A stretch of DNA of 6,892 nucleotides from Sphingomonas sp. (GTDB taxonomy: Bacteria > Pseudomonadota > Alphaproteobacteria > Sphingomonadales > Sphingomonadaceae): the NCBI GenBank assembly GCA_025935515.1, contig JAICVC010000113.1, positions 1-6,892 of the forward strand, in the 5' to 3' direction. Shown here piece after piece: positions 5,458 to 6,892 of this stretch. The notes under the pieces were generated by a model that worked only from the letters and a program-made list of their open reading frames with translations, made no database searches and had not been told where the DNA came from. The position numbers and the translations under genes are program-made. Within the stretch, counting starts at the first letter, position 1, and each line of letters starts with the position of its first letter.

Positions 5458-6892
5458 TTACGCCGGTTCCGGCACCCGCTGGATGACCTTGTCGGCAAGC
5501 GGCCCATTGAGCTCGGCCAGATGGTCAAACTCCGCTTCGTAGGTCGCGAGGCCCTGGCTCTGGGAACGTAGTTCGGCCTCCAGTCCCGACAACTCGGCTT
5601 CCGGGATCAGCGCGTCGATCCGGTCCCAGCCGGTCCAGCCGTCGCGCGGCGCCATTCCGAGCATCTGGCCGCGCCGCCCCGCGACCGCCGAGGTGATGCG
5701 GCTGGTCGCGCTCGACGGACAGACGACGCTGAGCTTGTGCATCGGCTCCAGCAGGTGCGGCCCCGCCGCCGTCAGCGCCTCCTGCATCGCGATCCGGCCG
5801 GCGAGGCGGAACGCGAGCTCGGAGCTGTCGACGCTGTGGTAGCTGCCGTCGACCAGGGTAACCGAGCAATCGACGACCTGGAAGCCGAGCGGGCCCTTGA
5901 CCATCGCCTCGCGGACGCCCTCCTCGACCGCCGGGATCCATTGCTTCGGCACCGAGCCGCCGTGGATTTTCTCCTCGAACACGAAGCCGGTGCCGCGCGG
6001 CAGCGGCTTGACCTCGATGATTACGTCGCCGAACTGGCCGTGGCCGCCCGACTGCTTCTTGTGGCGACCCTTCTGGGTCACCGGCTTGCGGATCGATTCC
6101 CGGTAGCCGACGGTCGGCTGCTGGCTCTTCACCTCGACTCCGTAGCGGCGTTTCAAGCGCGCCAGCACCGTATTGAGATGCTCGTCATTGACTCCGCGCA
6201 GCCGGATTTCGTGATTGGCGTCGTCATGCTCGACGATCAGCGCCGCATCCTCTTCCGCGAGCCGGTGGAGCGCGCCTGACAGCTTGACGTCGTCCTTCCG
6301 GTCGGCCGGCTCGATCGCGATCGCGCAATTGCGCGCCGGATAGCCGATCTCGACCGGGGGCGGCAGCTTTCCGCTGCCGAGCCATTGGCCGGCATCCACC
6401 TCGTCGATCTTGGCGACGGCGACCACGTCACCGTCGCGTGCTTCGCTGACCTTGCTCGTCTTTTCTCCCTGGACGGTGAACAAGGCTCCGAGACGCGCAT
6501 GCTCGCCACCCTCGGTCTTGAGGTCGGAACCCTCGCGGATGCTGCCACCCAGCGCCCTCGCGAGTGCCAGCCGGCCGATCGAGCCGTGCAACACCTTGAA
6601 CACATACATCGATGGATCGGAGACGCTCAGGCGATTAGCCGCGCCCTGTGGGCCGGGGACCTCGTGCCGCATCGCCTTCAGCAGCCGCCGCACGCCCCAT
6701 GAGCTCACCGCCGAGCCGAACAGGAGGGAGACGCCGAGATTGTCGCCGGTTTCCCGCGCGAGATCTTGGAGCACTTTCTCGCGGGTCGGCGCCTGGTCCA
6801 TCAACAATTGCTCGAGCAGCTCGTCATCGTGGTCGGCGAGCTGTTCGAGCATGTGCGTGCGGGCTTCGGCTTCGCGGTCATGCAGGTCGGCG
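5458..6892 (-). CDS. EF-G-like translational GTPase (divergent FusA paralogue), N-terminal end beyond window
   Basis: The C-terminal 477 residues of an EF-G family protein; the frame stays open to the window edge, so the P-loop and most of the GTPase domain are missing. Numbering from the first visible codon: FGSAVSSWGVRRLLKAM (58-74) is the end of the G domain, with the G5-like SA; domain II runs about 93-165 (FKVLHGSIGRLALARAL); domain III about 185-255; domain IV about 260-380, with KKQSGGHGQFGDV (278-290), IPAVEEGVREAM (319-330) and DGSYHSVDSSELAF (348-361); domain V about 383-470 (AVAGRRGQMLGM, 403-414). Domain III has RGVNDEHLNTVL where housekeeping EF-G has GMGELHLEI, and domain IV reads HGQFGDV where EF-G usually reads RGQYGHV. 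These mark it as one of the EF-G-like paralogues, not the fusA of the str operon, and no rpsL, rpsG or tuf is adjacent. Its cellular role is not settled by sequence; a ribosome-linked GTPase is likely. Confidence 0.87.
   Translation of the reverse strand, partial: ADLHDREAEARTHMLEQLADHDDELLEQLLMDQAPTREKVLQDLARETGDNLGVSLLFGSAVSSWGVRRLLKAMRHEVPGPQGAANRLSVSDPSMYVFKVLHGSIGRLALARALGGSIREGSDLKTEGGEHARLGALFTVQGEKTSKVSEARDGDVVAVAKIDEVDAGQWLGSGKLPPPVEIGYPARNCAIAIEPADRKDDVKLSGALHRLAEEDAALIVEHDDANHEIRLRGVNDEHLNTVLARLKRRYGVEVKSQQPTVGYRESIRKPVTQKGRHKKQSGGHGQFGDVIIEVKPLPRGTGFVFEEKIHGGSVPKQWIPAVEEGVREAMVKGPLGFQVVDCSVTLVDGSYHSVDSSELAFRLAGRIAMQEALTAAGPHLLEPMHKLSVVCPSSATSRITSAVAGRRGQMLGMAPRDGWTGWDRIDALIPEAELSGLEAELRSQSQGLATYEAEFDHLAELNGPLADKVIQRVPEPA

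Overview
This is a GC-rich chromosomal window from a bacterium, most likely an alphaproteobacterium and plausibly a sphingomonad. That placement is an inference from the protein sequences, the HAD-IIA family present, and a palindromic GTCATTGCGAG / CAATCCA intergenic repeat of a kind I associate with such genomes. It holds seven genes, two of them cut by the window edges, and almost no non-coding DNA: there is no gap over 100 bp apart from small junctions.

Layout. Positions 1-521 (minus strand) are the 5' part of a dicarboxylate/amino acid:cation symporter gene. A 92-bp divergent intergenic region follows. A tight plus-strand block runs from 614 to 4054: kdsD/kpsF (arabinose-5-phosphate isomerase), kdsB (CMP-Kdo synthetase type), a HAD class IIA hydrolase, and kdsA (Kdo-8-phosphate synthase). 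The first two genes overlap by ATGA, the third starts 4 nt after the second with a GTG, and kdsA starts 9 nt after the third with its Shine-Dalgarno lying on the previous stop codon. On the minus strand, 4051-5358 encodes a Wzx-like polysaccharide flippase whose stop codon shares a CTAG with the kdsA stop. A palindromic repeat sits at 5373-5450. From 5458 to the window end is most of a divergent EF-G-like translational GTPase, also minus strand.

How the genes work together. The plus-strand operon supplies nearly the whole route ribulose-5-P -> arabinose-5-P (KdsD) -> Kdo-8-P (KdsA) -> Kdo (phosphatase step) -> CMP-Kdo (KdsB). The classical phosphatase KdsC is absent, and a phosphatase of a different HAD class occupies the slot between kdsB and kdsA. 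The attractive hypothesis is that it does the KdsC step. The KdsB is of a divergent type (QGDALLTPP instead of QGDEP), and the converging neighbour is a glycan flippase, so the CMP-sugar may feed a capsule or exopolysaccharide rather than, or as well as, lipid A core. The symporter and the EF-G paralogue look like unrelated neighbours. I see no phage, IS element, CRISPR array, tRNA or rRNA in the window.
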